A stretch of DNA of 64,000 nt, taken from assembly GCA_028692105.1 (NCBI GenBank), contig JAQUYC010000002.1, forward strand, positions 62,001 through 126,000, written 5' to 3'. Source of the DNA: Eubacteriales bacterium (GTDB taxonomy: Bacteria; Bacillota; Clostridia; Peptostreptococcales; Anaerovoracaceae). Shown piece after piece: positions 7,615 to 17,184 of the stretch. A model generated the notes under the pieces. That model made no database searches. It saw only the letters and a list, made by a program, of their open reading frames with translations, and had not been told where the DNA came from. The translations under genes were made by a program, and so were the position numbers. The stretch's first letter is position 1, and the number at the start of each line of letters is the position of its first letter.

Positions 7615-10092
7615 ATGAAAGGCATAAAAAAATGCAGAGGTATTTTTGTTGTTATTTTAGTTATTGCTTTAGTCACGAGCTGGGGAATGCCTTTAAACTG
7701 GATAAGCTATGCAGACGGGAATGGGATATCAGGATCAAGCCGGTTGGCAAAAGAGGCGGTTGAAACAGGGGTAAATGAATGGGGGGTTACCTTATCTGTT
7801 TTTGGAGATGAGTGCTCTAAAACATCAGATATTGTTCTTGTAATAGATTGTTCCAGGAGCATGAGCTATTACGACAATACAATGAAAACGAGAATAGAAA
7901 AATCAAAAACAGCTGCAATAGAATTTGTGAGACAAATGATGGCAGCAGATGGCAATACTCGAATCGCCGTTGTGACTTTCCAGCGGACAGCGTCAACAGT
8001 ACTTCCGTTTTCTGCTGACAGTTCGTTATTGATTAAAGCAATAGATTCAATTAAAGCTGATTATTCTGCAAATGATAAAGTATTCGGAGGCACAAATCTG
8101 CAAGCCGGGCTGCATAACGCAGCGGAATTATTGCTGAATGGCGGCTCTGCTGCCGATTTAAAGGTGGTTTTGCTGATAGGTGACGGAGAACCGACTCATA
8201 GCTACGAATTTATCGGTTCCGGTTCTGTGGAACTGGAATCCTGTGAAACAGAAGGAAATGTACATAAACCTATATGGAATGATTCGGGTTTAAATGAATA
8301 CTATAATTACAGCAATGAACATATCTCGGGATTTGGAAATAATTATTTACTCACCGAGCATTCTTACTTTGTTGAAAAGGAATGCCCCAATAATAGCAGC
8401 GTAATTCATAAATATGTTTTTCCGGAAAACCATGGAACACCGGCATTATATGAAGCAAATCTGCTAAAGGGTTCAGGAGTTAATGTTTATTCAGTAGGAA
8501 TCGATGTTGTGAGTGATGGAAAAGATGTTCTGAAGAAATGTCAAAATTCAGGATATTACTCGATAGATTCAAGTAATTCCGTGTATGACTTTTCTGATAT
8601 CTCAAATGCACTCTGTTCTGAAGATTACACAGCTGTTGTTATAGACAAAATAGGAAGTGAATTTGATTTAATCACTCCGGGAAGCATTTCAGTAACATAT
8701 GGTGAAGCTTTTTATGATCCGGAAAAACGGGAGATAAAATGGATTATAGGGGATCTGGATCAAGGGGTAATACCGCAGATGTCCTACCCCGTTAAAGCAA
8801 AGGAAGGAATCATTTTTAAAGACGGAGAAGATAACAGACATCCCACAAATGAAACAGCTACCATAGAGTATAAGCCTGTAAGCGGGCCATCTATTATCTC
8901 CGACTTTCCTGTACCTTACGTACCGCTGACAGGGGGTGCAGTGCTCTTGAAAGCAATTTCAACGGATCAGGACGGAAACCCTATTAATGAAGCCGGTGAT
9001 GCCACGGACTATGAAGGAGCTTATAATCCGGAGGGTAAAGTTAGCAGGTATCCGAATTCGCCGGATAGCTTTATCGTGTATGGAAACTGCAATGTATCAC
9101 AGGCAACATTAGGAACAATTCCGGGATATGAATATAAGGGATATGATTATGTGCTTTCTGACGGTACCATAGGCCGGAAAGTAAATGACCCCGCAGCTAT
9201 TGTTGCAGAGGTCTTCCTGACTCCTGAAAACAATAGCCCTGTTGTATATTTTAAGTACTATAAATCAGAACAGGAAACGGAGCCTGGAAACGGTGACGGT
9301 GGAAATGGAGACGGTGGAAATGGTGATGGTGGAAATGGAGACAGCGGAAACGGAAATAGTGGAGGTGAAAACGGAGGAGATAACAGCAGCGGCGGCTCTT
9401 CTGGAATACCGGCAGCAACAACGACGGATCATCCGGAACTTAATAAAACAGATCATTTTGCTTATATTATCGGATATCCCGACGGTTTGGTCAGACCTCT
9501 TGGCAGCATAACCCGTGAGGAAGTAGCAGTGATATTTTACAGACTGCTCACCGATGAGAGCAGAAAAGCATATTTCTCAGTAATGCAGCCGTTCCATGAT
9601 GTAGAAAGTCTACGTTGGTCGAATAATGAGATCGCAACTCTGTACAACGCTAAAATTATTCAGGGAGATATTGGCGGCAACTTTCATCCGGGAACTCCTA
9701 TAACAAGAGCAGAATTTGCATGCATAGCGGCAAGATTTGATCAATTGGAAGATGCGGAAGGCAAGTTTTCAGATATCGAAAATCATTGGGCTAAAAGTTA
9801 TATAAACTACTCTGCTGAAAAAGGCTGGATAAATGGTTATGGGGACGGGACATTCCGCCCGAATCATATTATAATCCGCTGTGAAGCAATGAAACTGATC
9901 AATGAGGTATTGGATCGGAGAGTAAATAGTGCCGGGCTTCATAAAGATACGATACAATGGCCGGACAACACCATAGATAAATGGTATTATGAAATCGTGC
10001 TGGAAGCGACTAACACACATGATTATGAACGTGAAAACAAACCAAAATCAATTGAAAGATGGACCAGAATAAAGGACAATCCGGTTTGGTAA
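7615..10092 (+). CDS. Secreted von Willebrand factor A protein with three C-terminal SLH domains
   Basis: 825-residue surface protein. A signal peptide occupies about 1-34, ending near SYADG. A VWA domain starts at DIVLVIDCSRSMS, which has the DxSxS metal-site pattern, and continues through GGTNLQAGL and VVLLIGDGEPTH to about 345. A beta-rich region follows with GSEFDLITPGSISVTYG, resembling the domain after VWA in Gram-positive adhesins. A low-complexity Gly/Asn/Asp linker spans about 555-600. Three SLH repeats then fill about 605-785, with TRAEFACIAARF and GYGDGTFRPN motifs, which would tether the protein to secondary cell-wall polymer. ATG 7615 follows AGGGGGAAA; the frame is open upstream without a signal. 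No sortase motif. Likely role is adhesion or surface binding; the ligand is unknown. Confidence 0.9.
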   Translation: MKGIKKCRGIFVVILVIALVTSWGMPLNWISYADGNGISGSSRLAKEAVETGVNEWGVTLSVFGDECSKTSDIVLVIDCSRSMSYYDNTMKTRIEKSKTAAIEFVRQMMAADGNTRIAVVTFQRTASTVLPFSADSSLLIKAIDSIKADYSANDKVFGGTNLQAGLHNAAELLLNGGSAADLKVVLLIGDGEPTHSYEFIGSGSVELESCETEGNVHKPIWNDSGLNEYYNYSNEHISGFGNNYLLTEHSYFVEKECPNNSSVIHKYVFPENHGTPALYEANLLKGSGVNVYSVGIDVVSDGKDVLKKCQNSGYYSIDSSNSVYDFSDISNALCSEDYTAVVIDKIGSEFDLITPGSISVTYGEAFYDPEKREIKWIIGDLDQGVIPQMSYPVKAKEGIIFKDGEDNRHPTNETATIEYKPVSGPSIISDFPVPYVPLTGGAVLLKAISTDQDGNPINEAGDATDYEGAYNPEGKVSRYPNSPDSFIVYGNCNVSQATLGTIPGYEYKGYDYVLSDGTIGRKVNDPAAIVAEVFLTPENNSPVVYFKYYKSEQETEPGNGDGGNGDGGNGDGGNGDSGNGNSGGENGGDNSSGGSSGIPAATTTDHPELNKTDHFAYIIGYPDGLVRPLGSITREEVAVIFYRLLTDESRKAYFSVMQPFHDVESLRWSNNEIATLYNAKIIQGDIGGNFHPGTPITRAEFACIAARFDQLEDAEGKFSDIENHWAKSYINYSAEKGWINGYGDGTFRPNHIIIRCEAMKLINEVLDRRVNSAGLHKDTIQWPDNTIDKWYYEIVLEATNTHDYERENKPKSIERWTRIKDNPVW

Positions 10093-10116
10093 TACGCCAA
10101 AACCCGGTTGCATACC

Positions 10117-10150
10117 AAAGAGATGACTTTCCGACAAAGGTCATCTCTTT
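10117..10150 (+). terminator. Hairpin terminator after VWA/SLH gene
   Basis: AAAGAGATGAC (10117-10127) pairs with GTCATCTCTTT (10140-10150) and the stem extends by TTT/AAA around a bulged G. The T-tract is interrupted (GCTGTTGCTTTT), so efficiency is uncertain. Confidence 0.65.
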
Positions 10151-10211
10151 GCTGTTGCTTTTGACTTTCCAATCCAGTACAATAAAAGTCAGCGGATAGG
10201 GAGGAATTGAA

Positions 10212-10793
10212 GTGGCGCAATTATATTACAGATACAGCACGATGAATGCGGGAAAATCCATTGAACTGATCAAGGTAGCATACAACTATGAAGAACGCGG
10301 AAAGAGAGTTCTTGTACTTGCCCCCAGTGTGGATGACAGGTTTGGAGTCGGGATCATAGCTTCAAGAATAGGAGTTACAAGAGAAGCAATTGCAATAAAT
10401 GACGATACAAACCTCCTGGAGCTTTTTATGAAGGAGAACAGAAATAAAAGCATAGATTGTGTTTTGGTAGATGAATGCCAATTTTTAAAAAAGCATCATG
10501 TTCAGGAACTGGTTGAAATCGTAGACAGCTGTGAAGTTCCGGTGCTGGCATATGGATTAAAGAATGATTTTAAAAACGAGCTTTTCGAAGGCTCATATTA
10601 TATGCTGGTCTATGCTGATAAAATAGAAGAGATAAAGACGATTTGCTGGTGCGGCAGAAAAGCTACTATGGTGGCAAGAATCGTTGAAGGAAGATTTGTC
10701 AAGACAGGAGAGCAGATAGTCGTAGGCGGAAATGACATGTATATTTCCCTGTGCAGGAAACATTATAACGACGGGAGACTCGGAGAAGAATAA
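10212..10793 (+). CDS. tdk: Thymidine kinase (type II)
   Basis: Cytoplasmic salvage enzyme that phosphorylates thymidine to dTMP with ATP. 193 residues, the normal family size. The P-loop-like STMNAGKS lies at about 10-17, the Walker B/lasso region VLVDECQFL at about 86-94, and a zinc site is suggested by ICWCGRKA and SLCRKHY. FEGSYYMLVYAD matches the thymidine-binding lid region, where many homologs read FPGS. Starts at GTG 10212 behind GGGAGGAATT. It stands alone between a + strand surface gene and a convergent - strand gene. Confidence 0.92.
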   Translation: MAQLYYRYSTMNAGKSIELIKVAYNYEERGKRVLVLAPSVDDRFGVGIIASRIGVTREAIAINDDTNLLELFMKENRNKSIDCVLVDECQFLKKHHVQELVEIVDSCEVPVLAYGLKNDFKNELFEGSYYMLVYADKIEEIKTICWCGRKATMVARIVEGRFVKTGEQIVVGGNDMYISLCRKHYNDGRLGEE

Positions 10794-10849
10794 TACGCAA
10801 TACTCACAGAATGGGTTTTCAGAATTTATGATTTGATAAATATTACTCT

Positions 10850-11764
10850 TTATTCTTGTATTACGTATGATTCCTTTATACCCTGATAGCTGCCTCTTTT
10901 CTTGAATTCTTTCTGTATGCCGTTCAATATAGAACGTTTTTCATAGCTCCACTCAGGAGCGATGAGAAGATGTCTTGGAGCATCGGCAGTAACTCTGTGG
11001 ATAGTAATATGCGGCGGAACAGTTTCGAGTGCATCAACTACAAGGCTGATGTACTCTTCTTTTTTTGGTATATGGATCCGATCTGGATAAAACTCTGTAA
11101 GCTTCGTATTTTTTAATACATTCATAAGATGCAGTTTAAGTCCGAAAATTTGTTTATCACTGACATAGCGAACCGAGTCGAGCATGTCATTGCGGCTTTC
11201 TCCAGGTAACCCAAGAATTAAATGAACAACCGTCTTTATCCTGAAACGGGAGAGCTCTTCTACTGCATGATTGAAATCGGCAAGGGGGTAACAGCGGTTT
11301 ATAAGTATGGCAGTATTCTCGTGTATCGTTTGCAGACCAAGTTCAATCCAGAGAAATGTCTTTTTATTCAATTCAGAGAGGAGGTCAAGTACCTGGGGAT
11401 TCAGACAGTCGGGTCTTGTAGCGACAGCTATACCGATGACATCCGGGTATTCCAATGCTTGATAATATTTTTCGCGCAGTACTTCAACAGGCGCATAAGT
11501 ATTGGTATAGCTCTGAAAGTATGCTATATATTTACCGGAAGGCCATTTTTTTGAAAGCAGACGTATCTGGTCGGGAATGTTACTGGCAAAGTCTCCCGAA
11601 CCCTCGGCGGAACAGAAGATACAGCCGCCTTTCCCTTTGGTACCATCTCTGTTAGGGCAGGTAAAACCCGCATCCAGAGAAAGTTTGATCACTTTACAGC
11701 CAAACCGTTTTTTTAGATAATCACCTATGGTGTTATAATATTGATCGCCGAAGTTACCTGCCAT
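10850..11764 (-). CDS. Radical SAM protein of the YhcC/YtqA (TIGR01212) family
   Basis: 304 residues. N-terminal GDQYYNTIGDYLKKRFG and KLSLDAGFTCPNRDGTKG are family signatures, and the cluster-binding cysteines lie in TCPNRDGTKGKGGCIFC at about 35-51, an unusually long first spacing typical of this family. FLWIELGLQTIHENT and HLILGLPGE are the barrel strands that contact SAM. The reaction is not established for the family; tRNA-related roles have been suggested. ATG 11764 has GGGAGGTGACAG directly upstream. It is divergent from queH and convergent with tdk, so it is a one-gene unit. Confidence 0.92.
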   Translation of the reverse strand: MAGNFGDQYYNTIGDYLKKRFGCKVIKLSLDAGFTCPNRDGTKGKGGCIFCSAEGSGDFASNIPDQIRLLSKKWPSGKYIAYFQSYTNTYAPVEVLREKYYQALEYPDVIGIAVATRPDCLNPQVLDLLSELNKKTFLWIELGLQTIHENTAILINRCYPLADFNHAVEELSRFRIKTVVHLILGLPGESRNDMLDSVRYVSDKQIFGLKLHLMNVLKNTKLTEFYPDRIHIPKKEEYISLVVDALETVPPHITIHRVTADAPRHLLIAPEWSYEKRSILNGIQKEFKKRGSYQGIKESYVIQE

Positions 11765-11804
11765 GCTGTCACCTCCCGGTTATCAAAATCAGATAATTAC
11801 TTCA

Positions 11805-11833
11805 TTTGCAGCAAATTGATTATATGATATAAT
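11805..11833 (+). promoter_or_regulatory. Promoter upstream of queH
   Basis: TTTGCA at 11805-11810, 17 bases, then TATAAT at 11828-11833 preceded by TGA (extended -10). A second extended -10, TGATATAAT, lies at 11879-11887 and may be an alternative start. Confidence 0.6.
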
Positions 11834-11932
11834 ATCCACAAAAATTTAAGGGTTTAGAACAAAAATACTTCATATTTATGATATAATAATATATTAAAAA
11901 AAACACTATAAAGTTTAAGGATAATTGTACTT

Positions 11933-12598
11933 ATGCAAAAGGAAAAAGAAAAAAGGTGCAATCGTGAGAGAGTGGAAGAGGAAACTCAAAGAAGCAGATT
12001 TATCTCTCTTGCAGATTCACATGATATACGGAAAATAAAACCGGCAATTCTTCTGCATAGCTGCTGCGGTCCGTGCAGTACAGCTGTTGTAGAACGTCTT
12101 AGCGGGAGATATGACATAACAATCTTTTTTTATAACCCGAACATAACCGATCAGGAAGAGTATGAAAAGAGAAGGGCTGCTCAGCTTGACTTTATTGAAA
12201 AATATAACGACAGGGTTGATTCAAGGGACCGAATAGCATATTTTGATGGTGCCTATGAACCGGAGCGGTTCTATTCTGCTGTGAAAGGAACTGAAATGGA
12301 ACCTGAAGGCGGAAAAAGATGCAATCTCTGTTATGAACTACGCCTTGAAAAGACAGCCGAAACCGCCAGCATGTCAGGATTTGATACCTTTGGTACGACA
12401 TTGAGCGTAAGCCCTTATAAAAACCTTGAATTGATCAATAAGATCGGGATGAAGCTGAGCATGCGCTATAGTTTGACTTTTTTGGGAGAAGACTTTAAAA
12501 AACAGGGAGGCTATCAGAGATCCATAGAGCTGTCAAAGCAATATAATCTATACCGTCAGCATTATTGTGGGTGTATTTTTTCTGACAAAGCATTTTAA
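11933..12598 (+). CDS. queH: Epoxyqueuosine reductase QueH
   Basis: Reduces epoxyqueuosine to queuosine in tRNA, the last step of queuosine formation, by the cofactor-independent route that replaces QueG. 221 residues. The vicinal cysteines LLHSCCGPCST at about 42-52, a second cluster in GGKRCNLCYELRLEKTA at about 124-140, and the C-terminal YCGCIFS are the conserved metal-binding and iron-sulfur residues of the DUF208/QueH family. Also visible are FFYNPNITDQEEYEKR and FGTTLSVSPYKN. Start is ATG 11933 with a weak, distant site (AAGG). Followed 16 bases later by asnA. Confidence 0.95.
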   Translation: MQKEKEKRCNRERVEEETQRSRFISLADSHDIRKIKPAILLHSCCGPCSTAVVERLSGRYDITIFFYNPNITDQEEYEKRRAAQLDFIEKYNDRVDSRDRIAYFDGAYEPERFYSAVKGTEMEPEGGKRCNLCYELRLEKTAETASMSGFDTFGTTLSVSPYKNLELINKIGMKLSMRYSLTFLGEDFKKQGGYQRSIELSKQYNLYRQHYCGCIFSDKAF

Positions 12599-12614
12599 AA
12601 TAGGGAGGAATTTT

Positions 12615-13628
12615 ATGGCAAGGGGACTTATTATACCGGAAGGTTATACACCGGTGATCGACTTCATGGAAAGTCAGAGAGCTATCAAAAAAATAAAGGA
12701 TTTTTTTCAGCAGGAGCTCGCCTATGGGCTTAATTTGAGAAGAGTGACTGCGCCGCTTTTCGTTGCACCCGAAAGCGGCCTCAATGATAACCTGAACGGA
12801 GTTGAGCGAACCGTGTCCTTTACTTTGAAGGATATGGATGAGAAAACAGTGGAAATTGTTCAATCTCTTGCGAAATGGAAAAGAATGGCGCTTGGGAAAT
12901 ATCAGATTGAACCGGGTAGGGGAATATATACAGACATGAATGCTATACGCAGGGATGAAGTACTTGATAATCTCCACTCTATTTATGTAGATCAATGGGA
13001 TTGGGAAAAATCCATCGATAAATCAGACAGAAACGAAAAGTACCTGAGAGAAACGGTGTCAACAATATACAATGCCATGAAAAATTTAGGCGATTATGTT
13101 AACCGTATCTACAGAGACTTACAGACTGAGCTGCCTAACGAGATCTTTTTTGTAACCACACAAGAGCTTGAGGATATGTATCCGGAACTAACACCTCAGG
13201 AGAGAGAAGATGCAATTACAAAAGATAAACGTGCTGTTTTTATTATGAAAATAGGCGGTCGGTTAAATTCCGGAATCAGGCATGATGGGAGAGCACCGGA
13301 CTATGATGACTGGGATTTAAATGGAGATATCGTGTTGTGGAATGATATTCTTGGGAGATCGTTTGAATTATCCTCTATGGGTATTCGTGTCGATGAAGCG
13401 TCAATGATAAAGCAGCTTGGACTTGCAAATGCTGAGGAAAGAATGATGCTGCCCTTCCATAAGGCTGTGATCAATAAAGAGCTGCCATACAGTATTGGAG
13501 GAGGAATAGGTCAGTCAAGGCTATGTATGTACTTCCTCAGGAAGGCTCATATAGGTGAGGTTCAGGTTTCAGTATGGGCTGAGGATATGATCACAGAGTG
13601 CGCAGCAAACGATATTTTCTTACTGTAA
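12615..13628 (+). CDS. asnA: Aspartate-ammonia ligase AsnA
   Basis: Ammonia-dependent asparagine synthetase, making asparagine from aspartate, NH3 and ATP; structurally a class II aminoacyl-tRNA synthetase-like enzyme. 337 residues against about 330 in E. coli. Family motifs visible are VTAPLFVAPESGLNDNLNG, YQIEPGRGIYTDMNAIRRD, DYVNRIYRDL and the C-terminal SIGGGIGQSRLCMYFLRKAHIGE with the catalytic glycine-rich loop. ATG 12615 has GGGAGGAATTTT upstream; the open frame upstream of it is incidental and overlaps queH. Confidence 0.97.
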   Translation: MARGLIIPEGYTPVIDFMESQRAIKKIKDFFQQELAYGLNLRRVTAPLFVAPESGLNDNLNGVERTVSFTLKDMDEKTVEIVQSLAKWKRMALGKYQIEPGRGIYTDMNAIRRDEVLDNLHSIYVDQWDWEKSIDKSDRNEKYLRETVSTIYNAMKNLGDYVNRIYRDLQTELPNEIFFVTTQELEDMYPELTPQEREDAITKDKRAVFIMKIGGRLNSGIRHDGRAPDYDDWDLNGDIVLWNDILGRSFELSSMGIRVDEASMIKQLGLANAEERMMLPFHKAVINKELPYSIGGGIGQSRLCMYFLRKAHIGEVQVSVWAEDMITECAANDIFLL

Positions 13629-13648
13629 GTTTTTAGAAAAGGAAAAAT

Positions 13649-15664
13649 ATGAAATATGTCAATGTAGTTATCGATAACAATTCAGATCATACGGACAACC
13701 TGTACACCTATCGATGCGATGATGACAAGGTAAAAATAGGAAGCAAAGTCTCTGTGCCTTTCGCAAAAGGAAACCGCATAAGACACGCTTATGTGTTTCA
13801 GGTAGCAAACGCCCTGCCTGAGGAAATTAAAGGAATCAAAACCATTGCAGCTGTACATCCGGATATTTCCCTCAGTAAAGAAGCCGTTGCTACCTGTATT
13901 TGGATGAAAAGGCAGTATTTATGTAGATACATAGATGCTGTTAAATGCTTTACTCCCTCAGGAACGTCATCAAAGAGAGGAAAAACAAGGACACCATATA
14001 AAGAGGTTGTCGGTGAAGTTACAGGCCCCAGGGTTTTAACTGATGAACAGGAAAATGCCGTATCAGAAATTATACCTTTCATAAGAAAGCAGCAGCATCA
14101 GGTTTTTCTGATACATGGTGTAACAAGCAGCGGAAAAACAGAAGTCTATATGAACGTGATTGAAGCATGCATTTACAATGGGAAAACGGCCATCATGCTT
14201 GTACCGGAAATCTCCTTGACATCTCAGACCATATATCGTTTTATCGGCAGGTTTGGATCAGATAAAATTGCAGTTCTGCACAGCAGGCTTTCACCGGGAG
14301 AACGTTATGATGAATGGATGCGGATTCAAAAAGGAGAAGTTAATATTGTAATAGGTGCACGTTCAGCTGTGTTTGCACCCCTGTCCGATATCGGAGTTAT
14401 CGTGATTGACGAAGAACATGAAACGACTTACAAATCAGATATGACTCCAAAGTATGACACAACAGAGGTAGCGATCCGCAGAGCCGCAAAACATAATGCT
14501 ATAGTGCTGGCAGGCAGTGCTACGCCTTCATTGGTATCCATGTATAAAGCGGAAACAGGTGAAATCAATAAAATCGTACTCAATGAGCGATATAATAAAA
14601 CACCTCTCCCGTCAATATCAATTATTGACATGAGGGAAGAGTTAAAGAATGGGAATAAATCCATATTCAGTGTTTCACTTTATCGGGAAATGAAAAAAAA
14701 TCTTGAGGAAAAAAGGCAGGTTATTTTATTCCTCAACAGAAGGGGATATTCTACTTTTATTTCATGCAGATCTTGCGGATACGTAATGAAATGCAAGGAA
14801 TGCGGAATATCATATACATACCATAAATCAAGAAACGAAGCGGTATGCCATTTCTGCGGCAGCCGCGAACAGATACCTGCTGAATGTCCTGTTTGCGGCA
14901 GCAGATATTTAAAGCATTTTGGCACAGGTACTGAGAAAGTGGAAGAATTCACAAGAGAAATTTTCCCCGAATATACAGTCGACCGACTGGACTTGGACAC
15001 TGCCGCAAAAAAAGGAAGTATTGACAGGATTTTAAATTCTTTCAGAAAGGGTAAAACTAATATATTGATAGGCACTCAGTTGGTAGCGAAAGGCTTGGAT
15101 TTTTCCAATGTTGGTTTAGTGGGCATCGTGTCTGCAGACATTTCACTTAATATTCCTGACTTTCGGGCATCCGAACGAACATTTCAGTTGATAACACAAG
15201 CTGCAGGCAGAGCAGGAAGAGGTGATTATGCGGGGAAGGTGCTTATTCAATCATATAACCCGGAGCATTACTCAATTACTGCCGCAGCGAACCAGGATCA
15301 AGAGACTTTTTATCGGACAGAATCCGCCTTTAGAAAGCAGATTGGCTATCCGCCTTTCAGCGACCTGTTTCAGCTGATTCTGTCTTCAGAAAATGAGCAG
15401 GAAGCTTATGAAAAATCAAAAGAGGTTGCTTTGGAGTTTATCCAAAATGCAGGAGCTGATGAAGGTAAATACCTGATAGGGCCTCAGGCCGCGCCGATGA
15501 ACAAAATCAAAGGATTATACCGTTATCAGATGCTGATCAAATGCTTTCCGGGGAAACGGAAGTTGTACTCAAGGATTATTAATGATATAAAGAAGAAAAT
15601 AAATACCGATAGAAATGCAAAATGCCTCATTTCGATTGATATTAATCCATATAGTTTTTTATAG
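13649..15664 (+). CDS. priA: Primosomal replication restart helicase PriA (short form)
   Basis: 3'-5' helicase that reloads replisomes at stalled forks. 671 residues, shorter than the usual 730-820. It has the N-terminal 3'-end-binding domain (about 1-100), Walker A VTSSGKTE at about 165, the DEEH box in VIDEEHETTYK, GSATPSL, zinc-binding cysteine pairs in CRSCGYVMKCKECG and CHFCG/CPVCG, and the late motifs GTQLVAKGLDF and QAAGRAGRGD. Only about 25 residues (TPSGTSSKRGKTRTPYKEVV) separate the first domain from the helicase core, so the winged-helix domain appears to be missing. Followed by def and fmt as in many Firmicutes. Confidence 0.95.
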   Translation: MKYVNVVIDNNSDHTDNLYTYRCDDDKVKIGSKVSVPFAKGNRIRHAYVFQVANALPEEIKGIKTIAAVHPDISLSKEAVATCIWMKRQYLCRYIDAVKCFTPSGTSSKRGKTRTPYKEVVGEVTGPRVLTDEQENAVSEIIPFIRKQQHQVFLIHGVTSSGKTEVYMNVIEACIYNGKTAIMLVPEISLTSQTIYRFIGRFGSDKIAVLHSRLSPGERYDEWMRIQKGEVNIVIGARSAVFAPLSDIGVIVIDEEHETTYKSDMTPKYDTTEVAIRRAAKHNAIVLAGSATPSLVSMYKAETGEINKIVLNERYNKTPLPSISIIDMREELKNGNKSIFSVSLYREMKKNLEEKRQVILFLNRRGYSTFISCRSCGYVMKCKECGISYTYHKSRNEAVCHFCGSREQIPAECPVCGSRYLKHFGTGTEKVEEFTREIFPEYTVDRLDLDTAAKKGSIDRILNSFRKGKTNILIGTQLVAKGLDFSNVGLVGIVSADISLNIPDFRASERTFQLITQAAGRAGRGDYAGKVLIQSYNPEHYSITAAANQDQETFYRTESAFRKQIGYPPFSDLFQLILSSENEQEAYEKSKEVALEFIQNAGADEGKYLIGPQAAPMNKIKGLYRYQMLIKCFPGKRKLYSRIINDIKKKINTDRNAKCLISIDINPYSFL

Positions 15665-15739
15665 CGGTACAGTTGGCTCCGCGGACATCAATTTAACAGT
15701 AATAACATAAATAAGAAGGAACATAAGGAGTATTAGGAA

Positions 15740-16207
15740 ATGGCTTTAAGAAATATTGTTTTAGAAAATGACGGAATACTGAGAAAAAAAGCGAGAGAAG
15801 TTTCCGAAATCAACGACAAAATTTGCATGATTCTTGATGACATGTTGGAAACTATGATAGAGAAGAATGGTGTCGGCATAGCAGCTCCACAGGTGGGCAT
15901 CTTAAAGAGGATGTTTATTGTAAAGGTAGAAGATCAGCTGATTGAGCTGATAAACCCTGAAATCATTGAGATCGAAGGCATCCAATTGGAAGAGGAAGGC
16001 TGCTTAAGCATACCGGGGTTTTATGGGACAGTTGAAAGGCCGGCATATATCAAAATCCGAGGACTAAACAGGAATGGGGAAGAGGTCACCTATGAAGGCA
16101 CTGATATTTTAGCTATTGTATTGAACCATGAATATGACCATTTGGATGGCATTTTATTTACTGATAAGGCTTCCAATGTAAGAGAAATCAGCCAGGATGA
16201 CAGGTAA
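15740..16207 (+). CDS. def: Peptide deformylase
   Basis: Iron/zinc hydrolase that removes the N-formyl group from nascent proteins. 155 residues. All three active-site motifs are present: GVGIAAPQVG at about 44-53, EEGCLSIPG at about 86-94 with the metal-binding Cys, and HEYDH at 130-134. ATG 15740 has AAGGAG about 10 bases upstream. It overlaps or abuts fmt, which makes the formyl-Met-tRNA whose product Def processes, so the two are coupled. Confidence 0.97.
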   Translation: MALRNIVLENDGILRKKAREVSEINDKICMILDDMLETMIEKNGVGIAAPQVGILKRMFIVKVEDQLIELINPEIIEIEGIQLEEEGCLSIPGFYGTVERPAYIKIRGLNRNGEEVTYEGTDILAIVLNHEYDHLDGILFTDKASNVREISQDDR

Positions 16208-16211
16208 GAAC

Positions 16212-17144
16212 ATGAAGATGATCTACATGGGTACTCCCGAATTTGCTGTTCCGCCGCTAAAGATGCTGCTCGAAAATGGTTGTCAGGTAGAGCTTGTTAT
16301 TACACAGCCGGATAAAGCCAGGGATAGAGGGAAAAAAGTTCAATACACTCCGGTCAAGAAAAAAGCGCTGGAGTATGGTATCGAAGTATTGCAGCCGGAA
16401 AAAATTAAAGGGAATGAGAAATTTATAAAGAGGATTAAGGAGATTGCTCCTGACTTGATCATCGTAGCAGCATATGGCAAAATTCTTCCGCCTGAGGTTT
16501 TAAATATACCAAGACTCGGCTGCATTAACATCCACGCCTCGCTGCTTCCTAAATATAGAGGTGCTGCCCCGATTCACAGGAGTATTATAGAAGGTGAAAA
16601 AATAACGGGGGTAACACTGATGTATATGGAAGAGGGGCTTGATACAGGAGATATCATAGCATCCCGATCCACTGAAATAGATAAGAAGACAGCAGCTGAT
16701 CTGCATGATGAATTGTCATTAATGGGCGGTGAATTGCTGCTCGAGACGCTGCCGGATATTGAAACAGGAACTGCTGTTAGGACAAAACAGGATGACAGCA
16801 AGGCGTCTTATGCACCGATGGTATTTAAAAAGGATGGATTGGTCGATTTTAATAGGCCACCCGAAGAAATTGAAAGGCTGATTCAAGGACTAAATTCATG
16901 GCCGGGTGCCTATACTATATATAATGGGGAATCGATGAAGTTATGGCAGGCTAAGGCTCTTAATGATAAGACTAATGAGCTTGCAGGGACAATTATTGAA
17001 GTCACAAAACATGGGATCAAGGTATCTGCAGGGGGCTGCACGCTTTTGATAAGCAGGATTCAGATGCCCGGAAAGAAAGCAATGGATGTGGCTGAGTTTT
17101 TAAAAGGAAACAATATGCATGCCGGTGAAGTCTTAGGACGTTAA
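16212..17144 (+). CDS. fmt: Methionyl-tRNA formyltransferase
   Basis: Transfers formyl from 10-formyl-THF to Met on initiator tRNA. 310 residues. The N-terminus MKMIYMGTPEFAVPPL, the formyl-THF site ASLLPKYRGAAPI at about 107-119, GVTLMYMEEGLDTGDI and the C-terminal OB-fold domain starting near NSWPGAYT are typical. ATG 16212 gives the canonical N-terminus; an in-frame ATG at 16197 would overlap def by 11 bases and cannot be ruled out. Part of the priA-def-fmt-yugP-rsmB string. Confidence 0.96.
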   Translation: MKMIYMGTPEFAVPPLKMLLENGCQVELVITQPDKARDRGKKVQYTPVKKKALEYGIEVLQPEKIKGNEKFIKRIKEIAPDLIIVAAYGKILPPEVLNIPRLGCINIHASLLPKYRGAAPIHRSIIEGEKITGVTLMYMEEGLDTGDIIASRSTEIDKKTAADLHDELSLMGGELLLETLPDIETGTAVRTKQDDSKASYAPMVFKKDGLVDFNRPPEEIERLIQGLNSWPGAYTIYNGESMKLWQAKALNDKTNELAGTIIEVTKHGIKVSAGGCTLLISRIQMPGKKAMDVAEFLKGNNMHAGEVLGR

Positions 17145-17184
17145 ACCCGGTAAAGGGCAAGCGATAAGGAAAGGATGGAGATTG

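Noticed and set aside
11222..11655. + strand open frames within the radical SAM gene
   Set aside because: Antisense shadows of a gene with clear cluster-binding cysteines.
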